A stretch of 64,000 nucleotides of DNA. Source: Simmondsia chinensis (lineage: Eukaryota; Streptophyta; Magnoliopsida; Caryophyllales; Simmondsiaceae). Position numbers and translations under genes: made by a program. The stretch spans positions 23,011,036 through 23,075,035 of the forward strand of contig JAGTTD010000012.1 of the NCBI GenBank assembly GCA_018398585.1, given 5' to 3'. Position 1 is the stretch's first letter. Every line of letters begins with the position of its first letter. The notes under the pieces are model-generated. The model was not told the DNA's origin. It was given only the letters and a program-made list of their open reading frames with translations, and made no database searches. Shown piece after piece: positions 10,238 to 21,134 of the stretch.

Positions 10238-10690
10238 GATTCAAGTTGCAAGCTCTCAATTAAAGCACCCGAGCGGCTTCGTTCATGCTTAGAAGAACCT
10301 CACTCAAAATCAAATAAAAAATATCACAAGCAAAAAATACTCAAATAATTTCTCACACTCTCCCCCTACGTGGTGGGCACACAGGCACCCCTTTACAATT
10401 CCTCACTCTACCATGCATTTTTCCTCTCATCCTCCTCACTTTCTCTTCTCCCAACTCCACTTATTTGTTAAGAAAAACACAAAATTCGACTTTAGTTTTT
10501 TTGCGTAAAAATCTCACCTTAATCTAACCAAAAAAAATCTTAGAGTTTCATGTATTTTCCTCTCTTTTGTGGTTTTTTTCATATTTTTCAAAATTATTCT
10601 TTCTTTTTCTTATTTCCTCTCTTAAAATTTTTGATTTCTTCTTCTTTTCTTTTAATTTAGTTCAAAATTTGCACATATTAATTTTTAGGT
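10238..10690 (-). mobile_element. Dispersed repeat, probable LTR of Gypsy copy 1
   Basis: The segment with AAGTTGCAAGCT, ACAAGCAAAAAATACTCAAA and ATTTCTCACACTCTCCC is repeated in the same orientation at about 55140-55360. Here it lies downstream of a minus-strand Gypsy gag-pol, and there upstream of the gag of the second copy, which is what an LTR pair member would do. Exact ends were not found. Confidence 0.4.
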
Positions 10691-12285
10691 AAAACTTTTG
10701 CGCATTTGTTAATTTAAAAAAAGTGATAACAAATTCGTAATGTCTCAAGTGTATATAGAAAATGGTTTTATTTATATTCGAATTCCTTTATAGCTAGAGC
10801 AACAATCACTTTGTGACAAATCATGGCCTCCTTATAATTCATCAATAAGTTCCTAATTCAAAAGAATCGGATACTTGTGCTTGATAGTATTCTAGTTAAT
10901 TGCCCTATGCTTAGCACACAGATGCTAAGACTTGCCTTTTTTTCTTAAATAAGACGACCGAGGATGCGTATGCACTATTTTTCCCGCAAAACTATATGAG
11001 AAATATGAAGTTCTTGGACCGTGGTTGCGATAACATTGTTTTGGGGCAATGAGTACAAATATGGCCATATATTAACTGCTGCCACACCATTCTTTAAGGG
11101 GATCCAGTGATCAATGTTTGGACGAGACGATGGTAATTTGGTCGGGTGACGAACAAATCTTCAAATTCCCGAAGCAACTCGGTTAGAACCGATTGTGGTT
11201 GTGGTGCCTCCTGATGAACAGTTTATCACCAATGTGGGTGATGACTTGTGGGCCATAATGGTGCATAATGCTGCAATGCATGAAGGATGGCTAAGTGTTC
11301 GAGCAATCTGTATAGGGTGGACTTAACGTGTGCTTGTGGTGTGATGCCTCCAAGGGTTTGGGAGGGACCCTAATAGGTGAAAAAGGCAATCAAACTTTTC
11401 ATGTCAAGGCTCCCTAGTCCAACTAAGACTATGTCATGGCACTTAAGGACTATAAAGACCATGCCCACAATAAAGACTGTATTGTTAAGGGGCCACGAAA
11501 ATTTGTGACAATTTCATTTATCCACTACATCCCTGCTTCCCTCCTCCCACACGCAATGGATGTCAAGAATGTTATGCGTAGCCGCACAATCAAAAAGGAT
11601 ATGAAGGGCGTGCTTACCATTATATTCAATAACACGTAGAGTTTGATGTGAAAATTTTCCCATAAGAGTATGGATAAAAATGTTGGTTTCATCCAATGTA
11701 ACAACAACATTATTAAGTTTGGGAATGGGGTTGTCATTGATGTAATCCACGAACTTTACGAGGAACTGTTGACCCCGATTCTTACGGTTAGTACACTAAT
11801 GTCCCAAAACATATTGCTCGTCACGATAGAAACCTTGTCATTTCGTGAGCTTTTCACCTAATTCCACGCTAGGTAGTGCTCAACACAGATTGTTCCAGGT
11901 CTGTTTGGTTCGGAGGTACATGCCCCAAGGGATGGGAGCAAATTCCAAATGGCAGAACGAATTGTTCAGTGGTGGAGGTGCCTGCAAGTCTTGTTGGTCC
12001 GTTGAGCATTCAGTACGACTTTCTATAATTTATTCATACACATGGTATCTTGGACGGTCGAAGGTACCAAGGATCAAACAAACATAGCGATATCCTCCCA
12101 TAATCCGGGGAAGAAACAACTGATCGTGTTGTCCACATGTAAGGAACATAGGCATAAAAGGTGTCAAAAGCTGTCAAGTACCAAACCATCCCGGTTTAAC
12201 AAAGCTTAAGAAGATAAGGCATGGAATCCTCGTGGCCCTCATCAAAGTGCTTAAGGGCCCTGATTTTATACTACTCCCATTACTA
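10690..12285 (-). pseudogene. Gypsy gag-protease-RT remnant, copy 1
   Basis: On the minus strand, 11514-11750 encodes SHQTLRVIEYNGKHALHILF followed by DCAATHNILDI, an aspartic protease site in which the family has D(S/C)G(A/S)THNF. The same module recurs at 37983-38204 as LIDCGATHNFLD. Sequence at about 10890-11050 matches the RT region of copy 2 (CACACAGATGCTAAGAC at 10917 and 36265), and 12050-12240 matches its gag region. No frame is long. It is heavily decayed and short compared with a full element of about 5 kb. Confidence 0.6.
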
Positions 12286-13230
12286 TAAAACTTGGATTTA
12301 AGAACCAATATTAGTGACAGTTTAAACCGTAAAAAAACCGTAGTAGTGTGACGGTAAAATTGGCCCCAAAAACTTTCACAAACGCGGTCACAAATACGTC
12401 ATATCCATGGTTTGCAATTCAAAATCAAATATAATTTCAAATTTGTAATGGCTAAAACCATCACAACTACATATAATAATTCTTAAAACAAAAAGGCTGA
12501 TACATTCTTATAAAATAATATATTTTTTTAAAAATTAATTATACAAAAAAAATTTAAATGAATTGAAACTAAAGTTTTTAAAATATTTAATATAATAATG
12601 CAAAACTATTGATAATTACAAAATTATTAGACTATTTTGTAATTAAACAAATCTGGTACTTCCTAAATAATATACTATTTTATAAATAATTTAAATTTAT
12701 TAAATGTATTAAAAAATAAATGGCACATAAGAACTTAAAATCTTATTTACTGACGGCTACAGCCATCACAGCTTTTGTGACTACTGCAGCCGTCCGAAAT
12801 TTGGTGTGCAACTTTTCCCACCCTTTTTGAAATTTAAATTTTGTCATAAATTTTGATTCCAACTTTTCCCACCTTGCTTAAATTTAGATTTCATTTTCTT
12901 TTTGCAGCTGAAAATGACCTAAATTTTACATGCCATTTTAAAAAATTCACTTCAATTTTCTAATTTTTCAATGTCATACACCTTAACTTTACCTAATGTG
13001 ACACCATTAAAATTTGTTTATTTTTACTTACTTGACTTTTAAAATTTTTTTTAAATATTAAATTATTTTTATTTTTTACAAGTTTCTAAATTATATAAAA
13101 TATTTTTTAATATTTAAAATTATTTTAGATGTAAATTTTAATTATTTATAATTACGTTCTTCATCTTATATGTTGATCTGTGTTTGATGTGGCATGCTTT
13201 GAGTTTGTTGTTTTGCTTGCCATGTGTTTT
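12286..13230. mobile_element. Possible non-autonomous CACTA-like debris, AT-rich
   Basis: Near the left edge are AACCGTAAAAAAACCGTAGT and GTGACGGTAAAATTGG. At 12752-12793 there is an imperfect hairpin formed by GACGGCTACAG and CTGCAGCCGTC. Such inverted GC-rich motifs in AT-rich DNA resemble CACTA subterminal repeats. The likely left terminus reads ATTACTATAAAACTTGG, but I found no matching right terminus and no ORF. Confidence 0.3.
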
Positions 13231-13301
13231 GCTCTACTCATGCATCTGATGCTTCTTCTGTTTGCTAAGTCTTTGGCTCATTGCTGCGGACCAGTTTTTC
13301 A

Positions 13302-13431
13302 GGCTGGGGGTCCTAGGAAACAGCCTCCCTTCAGAGTAGCCCCCTAGAGGGGGAAGGCTGCATACATCTACCCCCCGACCCTGCTTATGCGGGTTCCCTT
13401 GGAGGCACTGAGATTGTTGTTGTTGTTGTAC
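13302..13431 (+). mobile_element. SINE, 5' truncated, with TTG tail and target duplication
   Basis: The 130-bp body contains GGAAACAGCC, GGAAGGCTGCATACATCTAC, ATGCGGG and GAGGCACTG, and ends in (TTG)n. The direct repeat GTTTTTCA occurs at 13294-13301 and 13432-13439. The same 3' module is found at 17117, 36417, 55365 and 57493. No tRNA-like head is visible. Confidence 0.8.
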
Positions 13432-13559
13432 GTTTTTCAAAAGCCCCGTTCGCAATAAGTAAAGGATATTAACCCCATTAACATTAAGTTGTGACATGAA
13501 TGAGATTGTCGTAGGAACATGAGTCAACAATATGCATGTCTCGTCTATCATAGTGCCGT

Positions 13560-14592
13560 AATATTTTTGTCAGATAATGCTAACGTGATGATAAAATATA
13601 TATTGTCATAGTTTTTCTAATGTGTGGAAATTCTAACAAAAATTTACCAGACTCTTACATAGGGTATACGTAGGTTACAAAATTCATACCTACAAGAGCC
13701 ATTGCACTTCAGGTAAATTAGGTTGCATGTGTTTAAATTTCAAGTCTATTGATTTGGGTATTTCTAAGCATTCTGAGCTAAATTGGGTATGATGTAAGTT
13801 CGGTCAAATCACATTGGATTTGAGTTGCTCAAGTGAGGTCATTTTGAATTTAGGTGAAATTTAGGCTGAGTTAGTGTTTTAATTTTGAGTTATATATATG
13901 GAATTACAATCCTAGAATGCTATTGCAATATACTTATTTTAAAAAAATAATATATATAAAAATAGATTTCTTATCATAAAATAGAATGCTAAATTTATGC
14001 TCTCAATTGCACAATTCCAAATTAGGCTTTATATAATGTTCAATTCTAAATTAATTCTTATATAAATGTAGAATGCTTTTCTTTTAATATTGAATAGTTA
14101 AATATCAAAAAAAATATATATATATTGGAATATTGTTGAATACCTTTTTAATATTTTTTCCTTTAAGAAAATTTAACACATTTATTTCAGTTGTTGTATT
14201 TTACACTAAGAAAAATAAATTAATAAAACGATAAATTACATACTAGTACCATTAGATTTATTATATTAATTTTTTTAGCCCGTAAACTTTATAAAATAAA
14301 ATTTTAACCTTAAAATTTATATGTTTTCAATAAAATAGTCTAAATATCAGAGTATAAGGGTGTAAAATAAGCTCTGCTTTTACTTTTTTAATCCAAATGT
14401 AACATTTTAGACTTAAAAATTATTTCACAGAATTTATTGAGTAAAAATTAATACACTAAACCTTGGAATACTAATATATAATTTACCCAAAATAAAATAT
14501 TAAGTGAAAGGGCTATCATCCCCATACTCTCTCTCGCCAAGTCCACTGCCACCACCTTGGTGTCTCTCTTTCTCTCTTTCTCTTTCTCTCCT
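13560..14592. other. AT-rich stretch without recognised genes
   Basis: No open frame or repeat that I can name. Long A/T runs dominate. From 14520 to 14592 the sequence turns C/T-rich (repeated TCTCTTTC). Confidence 0.5.
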
Positions 14593-14638
14593 AAGGATGA
14601 CAATTGGAACCGAATTTATTGGATATCCATCCAACCCA

Positions 14639-14928
14639 TATTAGAGATAATTGTATAGCTGGTTAGTTAATTAACTGTGGTTAATTATATCTTAGTTAAT
14701 TAACTACCTTGGTTAGTTAATTAATTGTGGTTAATTATATCTTAGTTAATTAACTACCTAACTAACTAACTAACTCTAGTTATTGTTAGTTAGCTTCTTT
14801 CTATATATTCATCATGTATATAAGGAGAGATAGGCTGTCATTGAGAAATCAAGTTAATATAATACAATTCTTCCTTTTGATTCTTTGTACTTCACAATGT
14901 TCTACATGGATTGTTTACAATTCTAACA
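14639..14928 (+). mobile_element. 5' LTR of Copia copy A
   Basis: It starts TATTAGAGATAA (T-A for the usual T-G) and ends ATTCTAACA, directly followed at 14929 by the primer site. It is about 50 bp longer than LTR B because a segment with GGTTAGTTAATTAA and GGTTAATTATATCTTAG is present twice in tandem. A promoter-like ATGTATATAAGG occurs near 14814. Confidence 0.8.
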
Positions 14929-14941
14929 TGGTATCAGAGCA
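14929..14941 (+). other. Primer binding site of Copia A (initiator tRNA-Met type)
   Basis: TGGTATCAGAGCA follows the LTR end directly. It is complementary to the 3' end of plant initiator methionine tRNA, the usual primer of plant Copia elements. Copies B and C carry the same site at 19641 and, with one change, near 23148. Confidence 0.85.
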
Positions 14942-17161
14942 CAGTAATTGGCTCATCCTTCTGTCTCTCCTTTGCAGCGCATGAATAAGTCTAGGGTTTG
15001 CAAAATCAAGAACCACGGTTGTACTTTGAGTCTTGCGTAGAAGATTTGTTCTCCTTCGACAAATTATGTGCCCTAATTGTTCAAAATTCAGCCATTGCTT
15101 CAAATTACAATGGGAGATCAACCCAATGGTGCAAGTTCAAACAATTCAGATGCAACTACTCAAACACAGCAAGATGAGTTTGCTTCTTCGCCTTATTTTT
15201 TGAGTAATTATGAAAATCCTGGTGCGATTTTAGTTAATCAAGTGTTAATTGGTCTGGAAAACTTCAATGCATGGTTTAGATCCATGACAGTAGCTTTGCG
15301 AATGAAAAACAAGTTAGGTTTTGTCACTGGAAAAATTCCACAGCCACAATCTAGTGACGGTCTTTATGAGAAGTGGTTAAGGTGTGATTCCATGATTTTT
15401 TCTTGGATTCTTAATTCAGTCTCCAAAGAAATAGGGTCTACTATTATATATGGTAGAACTTCTAAGGAGTTATGGGATGATATCAAGGAAAGATTCTCCC
15501 AAAATAATGATCCAAGGATTTTTGAATTGAAACGAGCTTTGTCCGCCCTCAAACAAAATGGTATGAGTGTTATTGTCTATTTTGGCAAGGTTAAAGCTCT
15601 ATGGGAAGAGCTAATTGCGCATAATCCTTTACCTGAATGTTCTTATGGACTCTGTCAATGTAACTATACTAAGTCATTACAAGATTTACAACAAAAGGAC
15701 TTAGTAATGGGTTTCTTGATGGTTTTGAATGATAGTTATGCTTCAATAAGTGAACAAATACTGTCTACTGATCCTTTGACAAGTATAAATCGTGTTTTCT
15801 CAAAGATAGTGCAACATGAGAAACAAAGACAAGTCACCATTAAAGGTCCATATTCTATTCCTCCTTTTTCTTCTGATATACTTGCTATGCTTGGTAAAGC
15901 TAGTGAAACAAGAAACTAGAATAAATATAACAAGAGGGACAAGCCTATATGCACTCACTTTGGTTATACTAGTCATACTGTGGCAAAATGCTATAAGCTA
16001 CATTGTTTTCCACCTGGATACGAGGGAAAAACTAAGTCACGGTCTAACGTTCATAAAGCCAACAACATTATTACTGAAACCTCAACGCAACATAATCTTG
16101 CTCCACTTGTTTTTACTGCAGAACAATGTCACCAGATGTTGTCCTTGTTGAGTTCTCAGTTGGCAAGAACTTCCCAAGAAGCACCTTCTGGTGTTTCATT
16201 ACAATCCGCACCAGTACCAACAAATTCGTCCTTTCTTATGACCGGTATATCTTCCCATCTCTGTTTTGTTTCCGCTGGTAGTGCTTCTATTGCATCACAT
16301 GTTTACATGTCTAATTCCTCTACACAAAGCTCCTGGATCATAGACTCCGGAGCCACTCACCATATATGTGGTTACAAGCATTTGTTTCAAGAACTCAAGT
16401 CTTGTACGCAATTTTATATATAGCTGCCAATAGGTGCACAGGCATTTGTGACTCATACAGGCACAGTTAGATTTACATCAGCTTTAACATTGGAAAATGT
16501 TCTTTATGCTCCAGTTTTTAAGTACAATCTAATTTCAGTTGCAAAACTTTTAGAGAGCATGCATTATACTTGTATTTTCTCACTTGAGTCTTGTTACATT
16601 TAGGACCACACCCAATCGAGAATGATTGGAGTGAGTAAAAGACTAGGAGATTTATACATAATCAATGGAAAAGAGAAGGCCTCTACATGTAACAACCAAA
16701 TTTTACCAGAAAAGTCAGCACACATGAGCAAGATTAGTAGTTAAGATCTTTGGCATAAATTACTTGGACACCCCGCTGATTACAAACTACAACTTCTTGG
16801 TTTTTCTGATTCTTTGTATTGTAAAGACAAATTTCCTTGTATGGTATGTCCTTTAGCTAAACAAAGAAGGTTACCATTTGTGTCTCACAATCATTTAGCA
16901 CCCACAAATTTTGATTTAGTTCATTGTGGTATATGGGGACCATTCCACATAGAATCACTACAACAACATAGATTCTTCTTGACAATAGTAGATGATTGTA
17001 GCCGTACCACCTGGATATACATGACGAAGAACAAATCAGAGGTTTCAAATATAATCCCAAGTTTTTATGCTTTGATATTGAACCAATTTCACACCAGTAT
17101 TAAAGCCATACAAAGTCCTCACCCTCAGGTTGGGGGCACTAGGAAACAGCCTCTCTTCAGG

Positions 17162-17217
17162 TTAACCGTGCTTGGGCGAGAGTAGTACCAGGATGGGTGA
17201 CCTCCTGAGAAGTCCTC
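17162..17217 (+). pseudogene. Fragment of 5S rRNA gene (3' half) inside the SINE
   Basis: GTGCTTGGGCGAGAGTAGTA, then CCAGGATGGGTGACCTCCTG and AGAAGTCCTC, match the 3' half of plant 5S rRNA almost base for base, apart from a few substitutions. The part holding the internal RNA polymerase III box A is missing; the part after GATGGGTGACC is kept. It runs straight into the SINE body. It could be the remnant of a 5S-derived SINE head, or a chimera made during reverse transcription. Confidence 0.85.
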
Positions 17218-17293
17218 ACCCTCAGGTTGGGGGCACTGGGAAACAGCCGCTCTTCCAGTTAACACTCTGAAGTGGGAAGGCTGCGTACATCTG

Positions 17294-17326
17294 CCCCCCC
17301 CCCCCCCCCCCCCCCCCCCGCCCCCC
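17294..17326 (+). repeat. C homopolymer within the SINE
   Basis: A run of 26 C, one G, then six C replaces the short C-rich stretch (CTACCCCCC) seen in the SINE at 13302. Probably grown by slippage. Confidence 0.9.
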
Positions 17327-18296
17327 AGACCCTGCGTAGGCCGGAGCCCTTGAGGCACTGGTATTTTTCTATTAAAGCCATACAAAGTGATAATGGCCAA
17401 GAGTTTGTTTTACCTGAGTTTTATCGAAGCAAAGGCATAATACACCAATTGTCATATGTTGGCACACCCCAACAAAACTCGGTAGTTGAAAGAAAGCATC
17501 AACATCTTCTTAATGTTGCTCGAGCTCTACGGTTTCAGGCTAATTTACCTTTGAGTTTTGGGGCTGATTGTGTCATGAGAGCAGCATGCTTAATTAATGG
17601 ATTTCCTTCTCCTCTGTCAAAGAATCTGTCACCATATGAAGTTCTCTTTAGAACTAAACCAGAATATTCACACTTAAAAGCCTTTGGATGTCTCTATTTT
17701 GTTTCTAATATCAATGGTCATAAGCATAAATTTGAGTCTAGAGCTAGACCTGCAACCCTTATGGGATATCCCTTTGGGATAAAGGGATACAAGTTATATG
17801 ATCTGTACACTAAAACTGAGTTTGTGTCAAGAGATGTCATTTTTCATGAAAACAGTTATCTTTTTAAATAGCAAGCTCCCTATCCGGATCCTTTTGAGCA
17901 CATTGTCATGCCTATTGTCATTAGTGATTCTTCACTAAATGTTAGTAAAGAGGTACAATTCTAGCCCTCTGCTTCAGGTTTAGTACAACTTGTAAGTTCA
18001 GAGGCACTTTCAGGATCAGATCACCCTCCTGCAAAACATAATACTGCTGATGTTGTGTCTAATTCCCTTGGTAACAACTTGTTAGTTCCTTCTAGTTCTT
18101 CAAATGATGTAAGAGGGTCTAAGAGACTTCATAAACCACCTAGTTATCTAAAAGACTATCATTGCAACCTAGCTTATGAAAAACATAGTCCTTTCCTGCA
18201 TCCTAGTAGTGTTCCAACAACTCATGATTTGTCTCAAGTATTAAGCTATGACAAGCTGTCTCAAAACTTCAAAAATCTTGCTTTGTGTATATCAGT

Positions 18297-19307
18297 AAAG
18301 TTACTCGCTTATTATTGAAATGCACCATCAGATTTAGCAGTGATACATTTATGGGTTGGGATAAGTTATCTGCAACCAGTAACATCTCTGACTGAGCAGA
18401 TGAGCCTCCAAACAGTTCAGGAATACGTTCTTCCTCCATGAGCTGCTGGACTTCAGCATCCTCCCAATCCTCAAGGTCACTGATTATATTGTCTGTTTTC
18501 CAGATTTGAAGACTTTGGTTCGGGCCAGGTTGCCACAAGATATCCCCCGATTTTTCTTTCAATATGAATTTGAATTCAATTAACTTGCCAATAGGTATAT
18601 CCTATACGAAAAGCAAGAGGGAGTGAACACTAGAACATTAAATTATATGCAATCTTCGATCGAAACATGTAAATTTCCAGTCGTTCATAATACCGATATG
18701 TTCTCACCAGCTCAGCATTGCATTTTCAGGGTCCCACGAACCCAATACTGGATCATCTCCATCAACAAAGAAGTGCTTACCAAACTAACATTCTTTCTAT
18801 AACTGGAGTTGGACTTGAACCTTTTGGTTCATTTGTACCATTAAGATACAATTGGCACATAAAAGTGTCATCATCGAAGACACAGATTATTAGGTTTTGT
18901 TCATTCTCGACAACTACCATTACTTCATTTTGTATAGTCGACCAAAACTACTGAAATAGAACATTCTAAAATATCTTCACAGATAGTGGCTGCTTACATT
19001 GAACTGAAGGAAGCGCAGTTTCTTCATACTCAAGTTCAACCTCTGGCTGAGAAGAAGAAGAAGAAACTGGCAAAACGGGATGGAATGTGAGAGAAAACGA
19101 ATAAGGAAATGAATCGCAAAGTTTCTGAACTCTGAAGAAACATATTTCTTGTGGATTATCAGTGGCAAGAAACTTAAGCTTGTAGTTGTGCCCTAACAGA
19201 TGTGAAGACGCCAATGAAGTGGGTATGGATCTCATCACTTCCTCTATTCAATAGAACAATGTGATCTGCAAGTATGAGACAACCTGATCCAATCATTCGA
19301 ATGAGAA

Positions 19308-19351
<44 letters not shown>

Positions 19352-19400
19352 CAAGAGTAAAGAGAGAGTGTCTTTCAGTGTTCGAAATTGGTGGCTACTA
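18297..19400 (-). pseudogene. Fragment of a nuclear gene for a plastid-type CBM20 (starch-binding) protein
   Basis: On the minus strand, 19238-18966 opens with MRSIPTSLASSHLLGHNYKL, Ser-rich and short of acids, like a plastid transit peptide. After an intron, 18870-18708 reads VQVQLQL(stop)KEC(stop)FGKHF, then FVDGDDPVLGSWDPENAMLS. It has a GTGAGA donor, and an acceptor before DIPIGKLIEFKFILK at about 18600. Then follow GDILWQPGPNQSLQIWKTDN and EDWEDAEVQQL. This is the carbohydrate-binding module 20 pattern (GDDPxLGxWDP, IEFKFILK, WQPGP, EDWE). Intron remains show that it is a genomic copy, not a retrocopy. It ends where Copia A is cut at 18296, so the 3' part is lost. A leader with a GA repeat lies before the ATG. 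Function in the family: starch or glycogen-like glucan binding. Confidence 0.75.
19311..19347 (+). repeat. (GA)n microsatellite in the leader of the CBM20 fragment
   Basis: About 18 GA units. On the minus strand this is a CT-rich 5' leader before the CBM20 start codon, a frequent feature of plant leaders. Confidence 0.9.
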
Positions 19401-19640
19401 TATTAGAGATAACTGCATAGTTGGTTAGTTAATTAACTGTGGTTAATTATATCCTAGTTAATTAAATACCCAACTAACTAACTAACTCAAGTCATAGATA
19501 GTTTTCTTCTTTCTATGTATTCATCGTGTATATAAGAAGGGATAGGCTGTCGTTGAGAAATCAAGTTAATACAATACAATTCTTCCTTTTGATTCTTTGT
19601 ACTTCAAATTGTTCTACATGGATTGTTTCCAATTCCAACA
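19401..19640 (+). mobile_element. 5' LTR of Copia copy B
   Basis: It starts TATTAGAGATAACTG and ends TTCCAACA, followed by TGGTATCAGAGCAC. It is like LTR A but without the 50-bp tandem duplication. Confidence 0.8.
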
Positions 19641-19821
19641 TGGTATCAGAGCACAATAATTGGCTCATCCTTCTTTCTCTCCTTCATAGCGCATGAATGA
19701 GTCTAGGGTTTGCAAAATCAAGAACCGCGGTTGTTCTTTGAGTCTTGAGTAGAAGATCTGTTCTTTTTCTACAAATTCTGTGCCGTAATTGTTCAAAATA
19801 CAGCCATTGATGCAAATTACA

Positions 19822-21134
19822 ATGGAAGATCAACACATGGTGCAAGTTCAAACAATTTAGACGCTACTGCTCAAACACAGCAAGATGAGTTTGCTTCTTC
19901 ACCTTATTTTTTGAGTAATTCTGAAAATCCTGCTACGATTTTAGTTACTCAAGTGTTAATTGGTCCGAAATACTTCAATACATGGTTTAGATCCAGGACA
20001 GTAGCATTGCGTGCAAAAAACAAGATAGGTTTTGTCACTGGAAAAATTCCACAGCCATAATCTAGTGATGGTCATTTGGAGAAGTGGTTAAGGTGTGATT
20101 CCATGATTTTTTTATTGGATTCCTAATTCTATCTCCAAATAAGTAAGGTCTACTATTATATATGGTAGAACTTCTAAGGAGTTATGGGACGATATCAAGG
20201 AAAGATTCTCCCAAAATAATGATCCAAGGATTTTTGAATTGAAACAAGCTTTTTCAACCCTCGAACAAGATAGGATGAGGGTTATTGTCTATTTTGGCAA
20301 GGTTAAAGCTCTATGGGAGTAACTAATTGCGTACAATCTGTTAACTTATAAACCTAAATTGATAGCTAACCTTGTGAAAGAGATTGATAAGGTGAGAAGA
20401 GAATTGAAAGGGGATGAGAAATTAGAGAAATTAGATGAGAATTAGAGAGATTATCCAAAAGGAAATCCGGTTTTATTTTTTGAATGAAGAGATTACAGGA
20501 GTTAGATCTATTTATAATAGATCTAGGTACATTGCACTAGAACACCGAAACCCCCTAACCGACTAACTGAATTTGGCGTCCAAGCACAAGAAGCCGCCAC
20601 TCTTGACTAACTGCACCTTCAACCCGACTCTTGGCACCAATTGGCCTGCCAACTAACAATTAAAAACAAGACTTAAGCAACTCAAAACAACACATGAGCT
20701 ACAAAACCAATTACAACCAAAAACTAAAGGATTTATAACACAATCCTTTAATTGAATGTTCTCGTGGACTCTGTCAATGTAACTATACTAAGTCATTACA
20801 AGATTTTCAATAAAAGGACTTAGTAATGGGTTTCTTGATGGGTTTGAATGATAGTTATGCTTCAGTAAGTGAACAAATACTGTCTACTGATCCTTTGCCC
20901 AGTATAAATCGTGTTTTATAAAAGATAGGGCAACAAGAGAAACAAAGACAAGTCACCATTATAGGTCTTTCAGATTCTGTTCCTTCTGTTTCTACTAATA
21001 TAATAGCAATACTTGGTAAAGCTAGTGAAATAAGAAACCAAAATAAATATAACAAGAGGGACAAGCCTATATGCACTCACTATGGTTATACTGGTCATAC
21101 AATGGAAAAATGCTATAAGTTACATGGTTTTCCA
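19822..21134 (+). pseudogene. Copia copy B gag remnant, interrupted by a solo LTR
   Basis: This is collinear with the gag of copy A from MEDQH to the zinc knuckle (CTHYGYTGHTMEKCYKLHGF, here with the expected Y-G-Y-T-G-H order). It carries frameshifts and stops, for example a TAA in the codon after CCACAGCCA near 20058. A solo LTR sits at 20339-20740. At 21134 the frame stops in the middle of HGFPPGY and joins inverted copy C. No protease, integrase or RT remains. Confidence 0.85.
20339..20740 (-). mobile_element. Solo LTR, 402 bp, with target duplication CAATC
   Basis: It splits the Copia B gag. It starts TGTTAACTTATAAACC and ends GATTTATAACA on the plus strand, with CAATC at 20334-20338 and 20741-20745. 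On the minus strand it starts TGTTATAAATCC and carries a TATA-like ATTATAAATAG and then CT-rich CTCATCTAATTTCTC motifs before its end. That orientation fits the LTRs at 5656 and 50083, which share the same plan. Confidence 0.88.

Larger units (their letters stand above)
17117..17369 (+). mobile_element. SINE insertion with partial internal duplication, 5S rRNA segment and 19-bp target duplication
   Basis: The insert is bounded by a perfect 19-bp direct repeat (17098-17116 and 17370-17388) and splits the Copia integrase. Its first 45 bp (CCTCACCCTCAGGTTGGGGG to GGAAACAGCCTCTC) are the start of a SINE body. A 5S rRNA-like segment follows, then the SINE body again (GAAGTCCTCACCCTCAGG, GGAAACAGCC, GGAAGGCTGCGTACATCTGC), a C-rich tract and CTTGAGGCACTGG. 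The tail is short (TATTTTTC) rather than TTG repeats. It looks like a dimeric or template-switched SINE. Confidence 0.8.
15110..18296 (+). pseudogene. Copia copy A polyprotein: gag, zinc knuckle, protease, integrase; no RT
   Basis: One plus-strand frame encodes a Copia gag of the Retrotran_gag_3/UBN2 type (PGAILVNQVLIGLENFNAWF, LGFVTGKI, WDDIKERFSQ, LPECSYG). A damaged knuckle follows (CTHFGYTSHTVAKC, with F for C), then protease WIIDSGATHHIC, a GAG-pre-integrase part (DLWHKLLGHP) and the integrase core ([30 protein letters not shown]). Stops include 15917-15919, 16421-16423 and 16741-16743. A SINE at 17117-17369 splits the integrase just before DNGQEF. After KRLHKPPSYLKDYHC and LSQVLSYDKLS the element stops near 18296: reverse transcriptase, RNase H and 3' LTR are missing. 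Start chosen at the ATG of MGDQPNG, 15110. Confidence 0.88.

Noticed and set aside
13234..13551. 105-residue minus-strand ORF with a Gln run
   Set aside because: The Gln run is the complement of the SINE TTG tail, and most of the frame lies in the SINE.
17125..17871. Poly-Gly and poly-Pro ORFs over the C run in the SINE
   Set aside because: Produced by the homopolymer; only the Copia integrase part after 17389 is real protein-like sequence.
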